From Microbacterium sp. oral taxon 186 str. F0373 (GTDB lineage: Bacteria > Actinomycetota > Actinomycetes > Actinomycetales > Microbacteriaceae): 64,000 nucleotides of DNA. The stretch lies in assembly GCF_000411455.1 (NCBI RefSeq), contig NZ_KE150458.1, positions 508,876-572,875 of the forward strand. The letters run 5' to 3'. The notes beneath the pieces are model-generated. The model searched no databases and had not been told where the DNA came from. It was given only the letters and a program-made list of their open reading frames with translations. The position numbers and the translations under genes are program-made. Below are positions 1 through 6,793 of the stretch, piece after piece (position 1 is the first letter of the stretch; the number at the start of each line of letters is the position of its first letter).

Positions 1-1
1 G

Positions 2-226
2 CTGCTCCTGCGGCAGTCGAGCCGTGTCGTCCAGGTCGCGACCATCGCCGTGGCCGTGGTGTTCGCCGTCAGCATCGGCATCAGCCGCATCTACCTCGGC
101 CACCACTGGTTCACCGACGTGCTCGTCGCATGGATGTTGGGAGTGGGCTGGCTCGCGGTCGTCATCACCGCGCACCGGCTCTATCTCACCGCGCGGCATC
201 GACAGCAGACAGCCCTTGCGACGTAG
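2..226 (+). CDS. PAP2-family phosphatase, C-terminal part (cut by window edge)
   Basis: The window opens inside this gene; 74 residues and the TAG stop are visible. The motif SRIYLGHHWFTD matches the third conserved block of type 2 phosphatidic acid phosphatases (SRxxxxxHxxxD), whose His and Asp are catalytic. Hydrophobic stretches on both sides fit the last two membrane helices. The family removes phosphate from lipid phosphates or polyprenyl pyrophosphate at the outer membrane face; the substrate cannot be told from this fragment. Confidence 0.85.
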   Translation: MLLRQSSRVVQVATIAVAVVFAVSIGISRIYLGHHWFTDVLVAWMLGVGWLAVVITAHRLYLTARHRQQTALAT

Positions 227-620
227 CGCTCGCGCACCCGTTCGGCCTGCTCGGGCGTCAGCTTGCAGGGGATGTGTGCTGAAGTGCCCGCGTCCGTCGT
301 CGGGTAACGAAGAAGGCGCGGATTGCGCGCCCGTCGTCATCGTGGCCGAGTTGTGCAGCCAGTTCGGCGGGGGGTCATGGGCATGGCATGCGCTGAGGGT
401 ACCCCGCGAAGGGCTGCACGCTCGAGAGCTGGCCTCGGTGCCCTGTAAGCGTGCTGGGCAGGCGCTGATGAGGGAGCCCACGCAAGTGACTGATTGGAGA
501 GTGGGGACGGAAATAGGTCCGTCGCCCACCGGACTTGAACTGGTCGAACGCTCCGGCTATCGATCGACTCGTCGTCTTCGGTGAGGTAGCGAACCTCGGT
601 GTCCAGCAGCTGGCCGCCGC
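227..620. other. intergenic stretch, no gene recognised
   Basis: About 390 bases between the phosphatase stop and the convergent multicopper oxidase stop. Open frames exist on both strands but none has recognisable protein character, and none is preceded by a good ribosome-binding site. I see no tRNA and no clear terminator hairpin. It may be degenerate accessory DNA, in keeping with the decayed genes nearby. Confidence 0.5.
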
Positions 621-2081
621 TCATGCAGCCTTGACCGTTCCCATCATCCCTAGGTCCTCGTGATCGAGGATGTGGCAGTGGTAGACCGTGAGGCCCGTGA
701 ACCGTGCGAAGTCGATGCGCACCACGACCGAGCCCTGAGCCGGGACGTTCACGACGTCCCGCCACTGGGTGCCGTCGATCGCCGATCCGTTCACCTGGAT
801 CAGCTGCATCGGCCAGACGTGCAGGTGGAACGGATGATCCATCGGCGTGGGGTTGCGGATCGTCCACTCCTCCACGGTCTCCGCGCCGACGCGCAGATCG
901 ATGCGCCCCGCGTCGAATGCGCGCCCGTCGAAACCCAGGGCCATCATCCCGCCCTGCTGCGGCATGCCCATCCCCATGGTCATGGTGAAGGAGATCTCGC
1001 GCAGCGCGTCGGGAGTGCGGGAGCGCAGGTCGGCGTCGGGCGCGCGCGGGGGCACGGCGGGCAGCACCGCGGCGTCGGGCCCGCGAACTTCGACGAAGGC
1101 GAGCAGCGCCGGGCCGGAGGAGCTGCCCCCGCCGGCCATCATCCCGCCCATCATGGCGGCGCCCCGGTCGTAGCCGAGTGTGCGCAGCTGGGCACTTCCG
1201 GCCTGCATCGTCACCAGGAGATCCGCCCTGTTGCCGGGAGCCAGCAGGACCTCATCGACGGCGCGCGGCCGCGGTTCGTGCCCGGAGTCGATGCCCAGGA
1301 GCTCCAGCCGCTGACCAGGCAGCGCGAGTCGGAGGTAGCGCGCCGTGCAGGCATTGACGATCCGCCAGCGCTCCCGCTCCCGCGGCCGCGCGACGATCTC
1401 GGGCAGCAGTTGACCGTTGACCATCAGGAAGTCGCCCTCCCGGCCCATCATGCGATCTGCCTCCGAAGCGGCAGCGACGGCTCCGCCGGCGAACGAGATG
1501 TCCGAGATCACGAGCACCCGCTCGCGGGCGACCGGGAGCGCGTCGCCTTCGACCACGATGGCACCGAAGAGGCCGCCGAAGATCTGATCGGCGACGTTGC
1601 CGTGGTGGTGGGGGTGATACCAGAACACGCCGCTGGGGTGGTCGGGAGGAAGGTCGAAGCGGTAGTCGAACACCTCGCCGGGTGCGAGGCTGATGAGGGG
1701 ATTGTCTCCGTTCCCTGTCGGGGAGACGTGGAGCCCATGCGTGTGGAGATTGGTCGGCTCGCGAAGACGGTTCTCGAGGCGGACCTCGATGCGGTCGCCC
1801 GGGCGCACGCGCCACGTCGAGGCCGGGACGCTGCCGTTGTAGCCGAGCACGAGCGCCCTGCGGCCGGCTATCTCGTTCTCGTGCTCCGCGGCGACCAGCT
1901 CGGTGCGGAGCACGCCCCCGCGGCTTCGCAGCGAGCTCGGCTCGGCCAGCGGCCCGGAGGGCGTTGCATCGGGCGAGGTCCAGGGCAGACCCGTGCTGCT
2001 GAGCCCGAGCCCACCGACTACCACGCCCGCGGCGCCGCAGGCGCCCAGCAGCAGAGCCTGGCGGCGGGTGATCGGCTCCAT
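621..2081 (-). CDS. multicopper oxidase (CueO/CopA-like), Tat-exported
   Basis: A 486-residue multicopper oxidase, probably oxidising Cu(I) or phenolic substrates outside the membrane. The N-terminus has a twin-arginine signal (TRRQALLLG, then a hydrophobic stretch). The four copper-binding blocks are present: HTHGLHVSP, YHPHHHGN, HPFHLHVW and near the end HCHILDHEDLGMM, giving the type 1 Cys and axial Met. Methionine-rich stretches (for example MTMGMGMPQQGGMM) resemble those of copper-resistance oxidases. I start at ATG 2081, whose A is the last base of the upstream TGA (TGATG); a TTG one codon earlier is possible. It is last in a DUF302-SHOCT-oxidase operon under a CsoR-type operator. Copper tolerance is inferred. 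Confidence 0.9.
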   Translation of the reverse strand: MEPITRRQALLLGACGAAGVVVGGLGLSSTGLPWTSPDATPSGPLAEPSSLRSRGGVLRTELVAAEHENEIAGRRALVLGYNGSVPASTWRVRPGDRIEVRLENRLREPTNLHTHGLHVSPTGNGDNPLISLAPGEVFDYRFDLPPDHPSGVFWYHPHHHGNVADQIFGGLFGAIVVEGDALPVARERVLVISDISFAGGAVAAASEADRMMGREGDFLMVNGQLLPEIVARPRERERWRIVNACTARYLRLALPGQRLELLGIDSGHEPRPRAVDEVLLAPGNRADLLVTMQAGSAQLRTLGYDRGAAMMGGMMAGGGSSSGPALLAFVEVRGPDAAVLPAVPPRAPDADLRSRTPDALREISFTMTMGMGMPQQGGMMALGFDGRAFDAGRIDLRVGAETVEEWTIRNPTPMDHPFHLHVWPMQLIQVNGSAIDGTQWRDVVNVPAQGSVVVRIDFARFTGLTVYHCHILDHEDLGMMGTVKAA

Positions 2082-2371
2082 CAAGGAGCGTCGCGCAGGC
2101 GTGCGACTCGCTCGTCGTACTCAGCGTGGTCGATCTCGCCACGCGCGTAGCGCTCGTCGAGAATGGCGCGCGCCGATCCGCCTCGCGGCTCCGGTGGCCG
2201 GTGGCCTCCGCGGTTCAGACCGCCGGTCGCGAGCCGCACCGTCAGGACGACGAGCGCCGCGATGCCCGCGATCATCAAGAGCAGGAACACCCACCCCATT
2301 CCGGGGCCCATGCCGCCCCAGTTGCCCATGCCGCTCCAGTTGCCCATGCCGCTCCAGTTGCCCATCAACAT
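2081..2371 (-). CDS. small membrane protein with SHOCT domain and Met/Trp/Gly repeats
   Basis: A 96-residue protein in three parts: an N-terminal repeat (GNWSGM, GNWSGM, GNWGGM; residues about 4-21), one membrane helix (about 27-50), and a C-terminal SHOCT domain (ILDERYARGEIDHAEYDERV). SHOCT domains are short helical modules common at the ends of bacterial membrane proteins. The ribosome-binding site GGAGG sits 7 bases before the ATG. It overlaps the oxidase start by one base. The Met-rich head could bind copper, which is speculation from composition and neighbours. Its exact role is unknown. Confidence 0.85.
   Translation of the reverse strand: MLMGNWSGMGNWSGMGNWGGMGPGMGWVFLLLMIAGIAALVVLTVRLATGGLNRGGHRPPEPRGGSARAILDERYARGEIDHAEYDERVARLRDAP
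2310..2363. repeat. three tandem 18-bp repeats inside the SHOCT gene
   Basis: Three head-to-tail copies of an 18-base unit (2310-2327, 2328-2345, 2346-2363). The last two are identical and the first differs by one base. They encode the GNWSGM repeats and could change copy number by slippage, giving alleles with longer or shorter Met-rich heads. Confidence 0.9.
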
Positions 2372-2414
2372 GCTTCGACCTCCCCGTTCTCGTGCTTAAG
2401 GCGCAGTCGCGCCG

Positions 2415-2816
2415 TCACTCGTTGCCGCTGCCGACTTCGGCCAGCGCTGCGCCCAGGCGGTCCGCCGCTTCGTCTGCGACCGCTCGCAGCGCCTCGTTCC
2501 CGGTGACGCCGACCATGACCTTCGGGTCGAGCGCCTCGACGACCGACGTACCGTCGCCGGCGTCGCGCACCGTGACGTTGCAGGGGAGTAGCAGTCCGAT
2601 GGACTCCTCCGCCTGGAGCGCGCGGAGCGCGAGCGGAGGATTGCACGCGCCCAGGATCACCTGCGGGGGCATGTCGACATCGAGCTTCGCCTTGAGCGTC
2701 GCCGCCATGTCGATCTCGGTCAGCACGCCGAATCCCTGCGTGGCGAGCGCCGCGCGGATCGCGGTGACCGTTTCGTCGAAGGGGAGGGCGACTGTCGTGG
2801 TGATGCCGTAGCTCAT
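2415..2816 (-). CDS. DUF302-family protein
   Basis: A 133-residue soluble protein matching DUF302 in pattern: an N-terminal YGITTTVALPFDETVTAIR block and a central GACNPPLALRAL segment, with cysteines at GACNP and LLPCNV. DUF302 proteins are often found beside metal or sulfur stress genes; their biochemistry is not settled. I chose ATG 2816, preceded by TTGGAGC; a longer reading frame upstream runs through the promoter and looks spurious. It is the first gene of the DUF302-SHOCT-oxidase operon. Confidence 0.85.
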   Translation of the reverse strand: MSYGITTTVALPFDETVTAIRAALATQGFGVLTEIDMAATLKAKLDVDMPPQVILGACNPPLALRALQAEESIGLLLPCNVTVRDAGDGTSVVEALDPKVMVGVTGNEALRAVADEAADRLGAALAEVGSGNE

Positions 2817-2900
2817 GACTTGCTCCAAGCGACTCGGGGCGGGCGGGAGTCGGCCGAAGGCTTGTGCCGGCACGATCCGCGGTCCCCGCTGATGCATCCA

Positions 2901-2929
2901 ACTATACCCCCAGGAGTATTCGAGAACAA
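2901..2929 (-). promoter_or_regulatory. promoter with CsoR/CstR-type operator in the spacer
   Basis: On the minus strand, TTGTTC (2929-2924) and TATAGT (2906-2901) are separated by 17 bases. The palindrome ATACCCCCAGGAGTAT (2904-2919) fills the spacer and runs into the -10 box, so a bound repressor would block polymerase. The same ATAC-C/G-tract-GTAT form occurs twice beside the csoR-family gene at 10390. CsoR-family repressors bind G-tract palindromes of this kind. It drives the DUF302-SHOCT-oxidase operon. Confidence 0.75.
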
Positions 2930-2999
2930 GAGTGGATGAGCGAGGGCGGCGCCCGCCGACCCGCGTCTGTCCATCCAGGCGAGAGGCGACACGCGAGCC

Positions 3000-3426
3000 G
3001 TCACCGCAGCGTGTCTCAATGCCGGCGGACTGTGGCAGATCTATTCGACACCCCTGGTCGGCTGGATGCAGTCCGGTTCGCTGGTGCACGTGGCGGTCCA
3101 CGCCCACCTGCTCCTCGCGGGCTACCTCCTGACGACCGCGGCCATCGGCCTCGACTCGACACCGCATCGAGCGCCTCACCTCATCACCGCAGTCGCACCC
3201 CTCGCCACGATGGCGTCGCACAGCATCCTCGCCAAGACGCTCTTCGCCACTCCTCCCGACCTGTATGCCGTCGGTGACGTGCAGCCGGCGCGCAGCTCAC
3301 GTACTACGCGGGCAGCTGATCGAGGCCGCGATCGTGGCGCTCTTCTGCGCGCGCTGGTACCGAGAAGCCGGACGTCATGCGTCCCGCCGGCGGCCCGGCG
3401 GCGTGGCGGTAAGCCAAGTGCGCTGA
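3000..3426 (+). pseudogene. ctaG-like cytochrome oxidase assembly gene, degraded remnant
   Basis: Translation gives a CtaG-like membrane segment (HAHLLLAGYLLTTAAIGLD, then AAHSILAK-like text) up to about 3285. The family then continues in a second frame (GAQLTYYAG) and a third (QLIEAAIVALFCARWYREAG), ending at TGA 3424-3426. At least two frameshifts are therefore needed, and the N-terminal half is missing. CtaG proteins help assemble the copper centre of caa3-type cytochrome oxidase. The family call rests on pattern memory. Confidence 0.6.
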
Positions 3427-3705
3427 GCTCCCCGGCGGAGGGAGCCGTCACCGGAGCGGCAGGACGCCGCGGCCCGGACCGGCGATCGAGTCGCTTCAAA
3501 GAGACCGCGTCGTACCGGCGCATGCCGCGCCATCGCTCTCCGATTCGCGGTGGAGCGTCTTGGACGTGGTGTCGGAGCCGGGAGTGTTAAGGACGTCCGG
3601 ACGAGCGCAGAATGCCTCGGGCGCCATGGGGATCTGAGCGTCCGCCGATAGCCAGGATCCGTACCCGTGCAACCCTGGGCGCATGTCGATGCCGTCCCCC
3701 ATTGC

Positions 3706-3894
3706 ATGCCGCGCGCCGCGCGAGCCGAGGCGGGGGAGCTGCTGCCGTATGACGTCGCGTGGAATGCCGCCGGCGGGCTACTGCTCCTCGCCGGCGTCGC
3801 CTGGACGATCGCGCTGGTGCGCCGCGGACACCGCGCAGCATCCGCACCGCCAGCCGGAGCGGATGCGGTGACGGCATCGGATCGTGGCCGATGA
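3706..3894 (+). pseudogene. possible DUF2243 membrane protein remnant
   Basis: The text YDVAWNAAGGLLLLAGVAW followed by a basic tail resembles the last helix of DUF2243 membrane proteins, which often neighbour ctaG in actinobacteria. Nothing upstream encodes the rest of such a protein, so this would be a 3' remnant. No ribosome-binding site fits. Bases 3427-3705 and 3895-4073 on either side show nothing I recognise. Confidence 0.35.
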
Positions 3895-4079
3895 ACTGAT
3901 CCTGCTCGGCCGCGCTGGCGGGCCGATCTGCACGCGAGCTCGCCGCGGCGTTGGCGCGAGTGCGTCTCGGCGCACTGCGCCGGAGCCCTCGTCATCGGAA
4001 CCGACGGCCCACGACACGTCCTCGACGACTAGCAATCGGCGAGGCAGCACGAGGGGGCGGCTGAAGCCTGCGCTCTAGC

Positions 4080-4102
4080 TGTACCCGGTCAGGACGTTGG
4101 TG
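4080..4102 (+). repeat. left terminal inverted repeat of the IS481-family element
   Basis: Begins TGTACCCGGTCAGGACGTTG and is 23 bp long. It pairs with the right end with a single mismatch at base 7. Confidence 0.93.
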
Positions 4103-5048
4103 CGGTTCGGCTTATCGGTGGGGTTCCGATGGCTGAGTGGATGCGTCGAGTGTTGTATCGCTCGATGAACGGCGCAAGTGCCGCGGCCCGGGCAGCGTTG
4201 GTTTCGAAGGGTTGCCGGTAGGCCCACTCGGTCTGCAGCGTCCGGTTGAAGCGTTCGACTTTGCCGTTCTGCCAGGGGCAGTGCGGACGGATGAACTTCT
4301 GCCGGATGCCTCGTTCAGCACAGACCTGCCGCAGTGAGAATCGGTATGCCCAGGCGTTGTCGGTGATCAGCTGCTCGATGCGGGCGATGCCGTGCTCGGC
4401 GAAGTACTCGATCGCGCGTTCCAGGAATCCCGCGCAGGTCGGACCCTTCTCGTCCGGGAGGATCTCGGAGTAGGCGAGCCGGGAATGGTCATCGACGAGG
4501 GAGTGGACGTAGTCGAACCCGACCGGCGTGTCCCGGTGCCGGTCGGCGACGGCGCGGCCGAGGGAGCGCCAACCGCCGCCGTCGGGGATGCGGCCGAGCT
4601 TCTTCACATCCATGTGGACCAGTTCGCCTGGGCGGTCGCGTTCGTATCGGACCGCGGTCGTCTTCGATGCTCGGATCACCTCGCCGGTCATCGGGTCGAG
4701 CCGGGACAGGTGCGGCTGACCGCGACGAGCCAGGACCCGTGACGCGGTCCGCGGCGATACTCCGACCGCTGCCGCGAGCTCGTCACGGCCCCAGCGTTGC
4801 TCCCGCCGCAACCGGAGCAGTTCAATCTCGACGCGTTCCGGGGTACGTGACGGCGACGACACCGGTCGAGACGACCGGTCGTTCAATCCGGCGACGCCCT
4901 CGGATCGATGTCGAGCGATCCAACGCTGCACGCAGCGACGGGAGACACCCATCGCGGCAGCGATATGCGCATGTTTCCAGCCTGCAGCAGCACGCTCAAC
5001 GATCAGCAACCGACCCCGCGGAGTCAGCCGAGCATTACGGTGGGGCAC
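4089..5048 (-). CDS. IS481-family transposase
   Basis: A 319-residue DDE transposase. The N-terminal third is helix-turn-helix (IAAAMGVSRRCVQRWIARH and a second unit around VGVSPRTASRVL). The catalytic core follows, with acidic residues at VHMDVKKLG, ITDNAWAY and in the last block NGKVERFNRTLQTEW, giving the DDE triad. Length and motif text fit IS481. The frame is intact, so the element is probably active. It reads on the same strand as the sulfur operon just upstream and may be reached by its transcript. Confidence 0.93.
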   Translation of the reverse strand: MPHRNARLTPRGRLLIVERAAAGWKHAHIAAAMGVSRRCVQRWIARHRSEGVAGLNDRSSRPVSSPSRTPERVEIELLRLRREQRWGRDELAAAVGVSPRTASRVLARRGQPHLSRLDPMTGEVIRASKTTAVRYERDRPGELVHMDVKKLGRIPDGGGWRSLGRAVADRHRDTPVGFDYVHSLVDDHSRLAYSEILPDEKGPTCAGFLERAIEYFAEHGIARIEQLITDNAWAYRFSLRQVCAERGIRQKFIRPHCPWQNGKVERFNRTLQTEWAYRQPFETNAARAAALAPFIERYNTRRIHSAIGTPPISRTAPTS

Positions 5049-5125
5049 GAGAACCTCCGGTTTGTGAAGACGTCAGACATCTCCACTCAGCCGGAGGTTC
5101 TCCCCATCCACAAGCCCCAACCAGC

Positions 5126-5148
5126 CACCAACGTCCTGACCCGGTACA
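5126..5148 (-). repeat. right terminal inverted repeat of the IS481-family element
   Basis: Read on the minus strand it begins TGTACCGGGTCAGGACGTTG, matching the left end over 22 of 23 bases. The direct repeat TCTAGC follows immediately outside. Confidence 0.93.
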
Positions 5149-5149
5149 T

Positions 5150-5431
5150 CTAGCGGGGGCCTCGCTGGTCGAGCGGCTGGCGGGCTTCGGGGATGCCAAG
5201 CGTGTTGTGCTCTGCGGCGGTGGCACTGACTCGCGCGAGCAGCGATGCCGGGCACCAGCCGCGGACTGCGCCGGTGAGGAGGAGCGCAGCGCCGAGCGTG
5301 GCGGCGATGGCGAGCGGCGCGTCGTGCAGGTTGCTGAGCGCGAACGCGCCGGTCAGCGCGCCGACAGCGGCCTGCACGACGCGTTCGATGCTTCCCGGAG
5401 CGCAGACCGGGGCGCGGCGGCGGGAAGTCAC
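5150..5431 (-). CDS. DUF2892 (YgaP-type) inner membrane protein
   Basis: A 93-residue protein with two membrane helices and the GWCPAS segment resembling the cysteine motif of DUF2892 proteins. DUF2892 segments occur alone or fused to rhodanese domains (as in YgaP) and are linked to sulfur metabolism. The ATG overlaps the thioredoxin stop by 4 bases (ATGA), so the two are translationally coupled. Its TAG stop lies in the target duplication of the adjacent IS481 element. It is the last gene of the sulfur operon. Confidence 0.85.
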   Translation of the reverse strand: MTSRRRAPVCAPGSIERVVQAAVGALTGAFALSNLHDAPLAIAATLGAALLLTGAVRGWCPASLLARVSATAAEHNTLGIPEARQPLDQRGPR

Positions 5432-5805
5432 GGCGCCTCGGCGGCTGCGCGCTGCTCGGCGACCTGGCGGCGCACGTCGTCCATGTCGAGCGCGCGGACG
5501 CCGGCGATGAGGCTGTCGAGCTGGGCCTGGCCCAGCGCGCCGGGCTGCGAGAAGACGAGGATCCCGTCGCGGAAGGCCATGAGCGTCGGGATGGACGTGA
5601 TGCGGAACGCCGCGGCCAGCTGCTGCTGGTCCTCGGTGTCGACCTTACCGAACACGATGTCGGTGTTCGACGCGGCAGCTCGGTCGAAGACGGGCGCGAA
5701 GCTGCGGCAGGGGCCGCACCATGCCGCCCAGAAGTCGAGGAGCACCATGCCGTCGCCGGCGATGGTCGAGTCGATCGTTTCGATGGTGATGTCACGCGTG
5801 GTCAT
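5428..5805 (-). CDS. thioredoxin
   Basis: A 125-residue thioredoxin with the WCGPC active site (Cys30, Cys33), the cis-proline segment SIPTLMAF, and a short extra C-terminal helix. It reduces disulfides or persulfides in the cytoplasm. Sitting between a rhodanese and a DUF2892 protein in an operon led by persulfide-handling genes, it probably releases sulfide from protein or low-molecular-weight persulfides; that role is inferred. It overlaps the next gene by 4 bases. Confidence 0.93.
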   Translation of the reverse strand: MTTRDITIETIDSTIAGDGMVLLDFWAAWCGPCRSFAPVFDRAAASNTDIVFGKVDTEDQQQLAAAFRITSIPTLMAFRDGILVFSQPGALGQAQLDSLIAGVRALDMDDVRRQVAEQRAAAEAP

Positions 5806-5850
5806 GTTCGGGGTTGCTCCCTGGATCGGTGATGGTCGGATGGGCCGGCG

Positions 5851-6216
5851 TCAGCGCCCGATTGCGAGGCCGGTCGCCGCTGACGCGCTCTTGAGCGCGC
5901 CGAGGTCGGTGACGTCCGCGAAGCCGGCCTCGCGCATGAGCGCGACCGCCTGTGCTGACCGGCTGCCGGACCTGCAGTGGACGAAGTAGGGCGCATCAGG
6001 GTCGAGCGAGGGCAGTGCCGCGGCGAGGTCGCCGTTCGACACGTCGAGGAGGACCGCGCCGTCGAGGTGACCGGATGCCAACTCGGGCGCGGTGCGCACG
6101 TCGATGACGACGGCGTCCGCTGGAGCTGCGACGCTGCCAGGGGGCGTCGATGCGCAGCCTGTCGTGACGGCGGCGAGCGCGAGGCCGGCGAGGCCGGCGA
6201 GCTGGGTTCTGGTCAT
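5851..6216 (-). CDS. rhodanese-domain lipoprotein
   Basis: A 121-residue single-domain rhodanese. The first 20 residues form a signal peptide ending VTTGC, where Cys21 is a plausible but not fully canonical lipidation site. The catalytic loop HCRSGSRSA carries the sulfur-accepting Cys81. Rhodaneses transfer sulfane sulfur between thiols. Anchoring one outside the membrane is notable, since the other rhodanese in this operon is cytoplasmic. It lies between the interrupted TauE gene and the thioredoxin on the same strand. Confidence 0.88.
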   Translation of the reverse strand: MTRTQLAGLAGLALAAVTTGCASTPPGSVAAPADAVVIDVRTAPELASGHLDGAVLLDVSNGDLAAALPSLDPDAPYFVHCRSGSRSAQAVALMREAGFADVTDLGALKSASAATGLAIGR

Positions 6217-6241
6217 GGTGTTCTCCGGTGAGCGGTGTCGT

Positions 6242-6553
6242 TCAGGTGAGCGGGAGGTGGAGCGCGAGCTGCTGCACGAGCAGCGCGACGGCCACGCTGA
6301 GCACGAGCACCGCGAATCCGGTGCGCAGTGCCCGTTCGGGGATGCGGCCGGTGAGCGCCGAGCCGAGGAAGGAGCCCGCCACGGCGATTGCGGTGAACGG
6401 CAGCACCAGCGCCCAGGGGATGTCGGGGAGTGCTGGTTGGGCCGCGAGCCCGGCGAGCGATTGCATCGCGATGACGAGCAAGGATGTGCCGATCGCGGCC
6501 GACGCGGGCAGGCCGGCGAGCAGGATCAGCGCGGGGACGATGAGGAAGCCCCC
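6242..6553 (-). pseudogene. TauE/SafE exporter, 3' half cut off by the IS110 element
   Basis: About 104 codons beginning GGFLIVPALILLAG encode the C-terminal three or four helices of a TauE/SafE permease. The matching N-terminal half lies at 8031-8495 in the same orientation, ending VGAGGG, so the two rejoin at the glycine-rich loop once the insertion is removed. The family exports sulfite, sulfoacetate or similar anions. The loss probably disables sulfur-oxyanion export from this operon. Confidence 0.9.
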
Positions 6554-6793
6554 GTTACTTTCTTTGTGGCCCGGATGGAGGGATCCTGAGGGTTGACGGC
6601 CTGCCGGGCTCGGCATGATTGCTGCCCCCTGTCGAAGTCATGATCTGGGGGGTGTTGTCACCGGGCCTGGTTGGCGGTGTGTGATCGCTGATAGGGGCTG
6701 GACCCGAGCTGCTGCTCGAGGCCGTTCGTAACGTGGATGCCGAGACGCGCCGCCTGCGGTTGCCGTCGTTTGCGAAACCGGATGGAGGACGAG
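6554..6793 (+). ncRNA. putative bridge RNA region of the IS110 element
   Basis: IS110-family recombinases use a structured bridge RNA that pairs with both target and donor DNA; in the IS110 subgroup it comes from the long non-coding left end. This 240-base stretch before the recombinase is the only place in the element that could hold it. I have not folded it or identified the guide loops, so the call rests on element layout alone. The loops should match the exporter sequence around the C-run. Confidence 0.45.

Larger units (their letters stand above)
4080..5148 (-). mobile_element. IS481-family insertion sequence, complete
   Basis: A 1069-bp element bounded by 23-bp inverted repeats (4080-4102 and 5126-5148) differing at one base, and flanked by a 6-bp direct repeat TCTAGC (4074-4079 and 5149-5154), the target duplication. 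It holds one intact transposase gene on the minus strand. Intact ends, gene and duplication suggest a fairly recent insertion. It landed on the stop codon of the DUF2892 gene: the TAG of that gene (5152-5150) lies in the duplicated target, so the gene stays complete. Confidence 0.93.

Noticed and set aside
227..620. Possible tRNA or recombinase remnant between the phosphatase and multicopper oxidase genes
   Set aside because: Short suggestive words only (for example KLTPEQAERVRERY on the minus strand); no cloverleaf and no domain of useful length.
660..2150. A 496-codon open frame antisense to the multicopper oxidase
   Set aside because: The opposite strand carries all four copper-binding motifs, a Tat signal and a ribosome-binding context; this frame has none.
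2310..2363. CRISPR-like appearance of the tandem 18-bp units
   Set aside because: Units are contiguous with no spacers and encode a peptide repeat within a gene.
3884..4078. A 64-codon frame just left of the IS481 element
   Set aside because: No ribosome-binding site, no recognised text, and codon use unlike neighbouring real genes.
4667..5989. Open frame of 440 codons crossing the IS481 end and the thioredoxin genes
   Set aside because: It runs antisense through several well-supported genes and across an insertion boundary.
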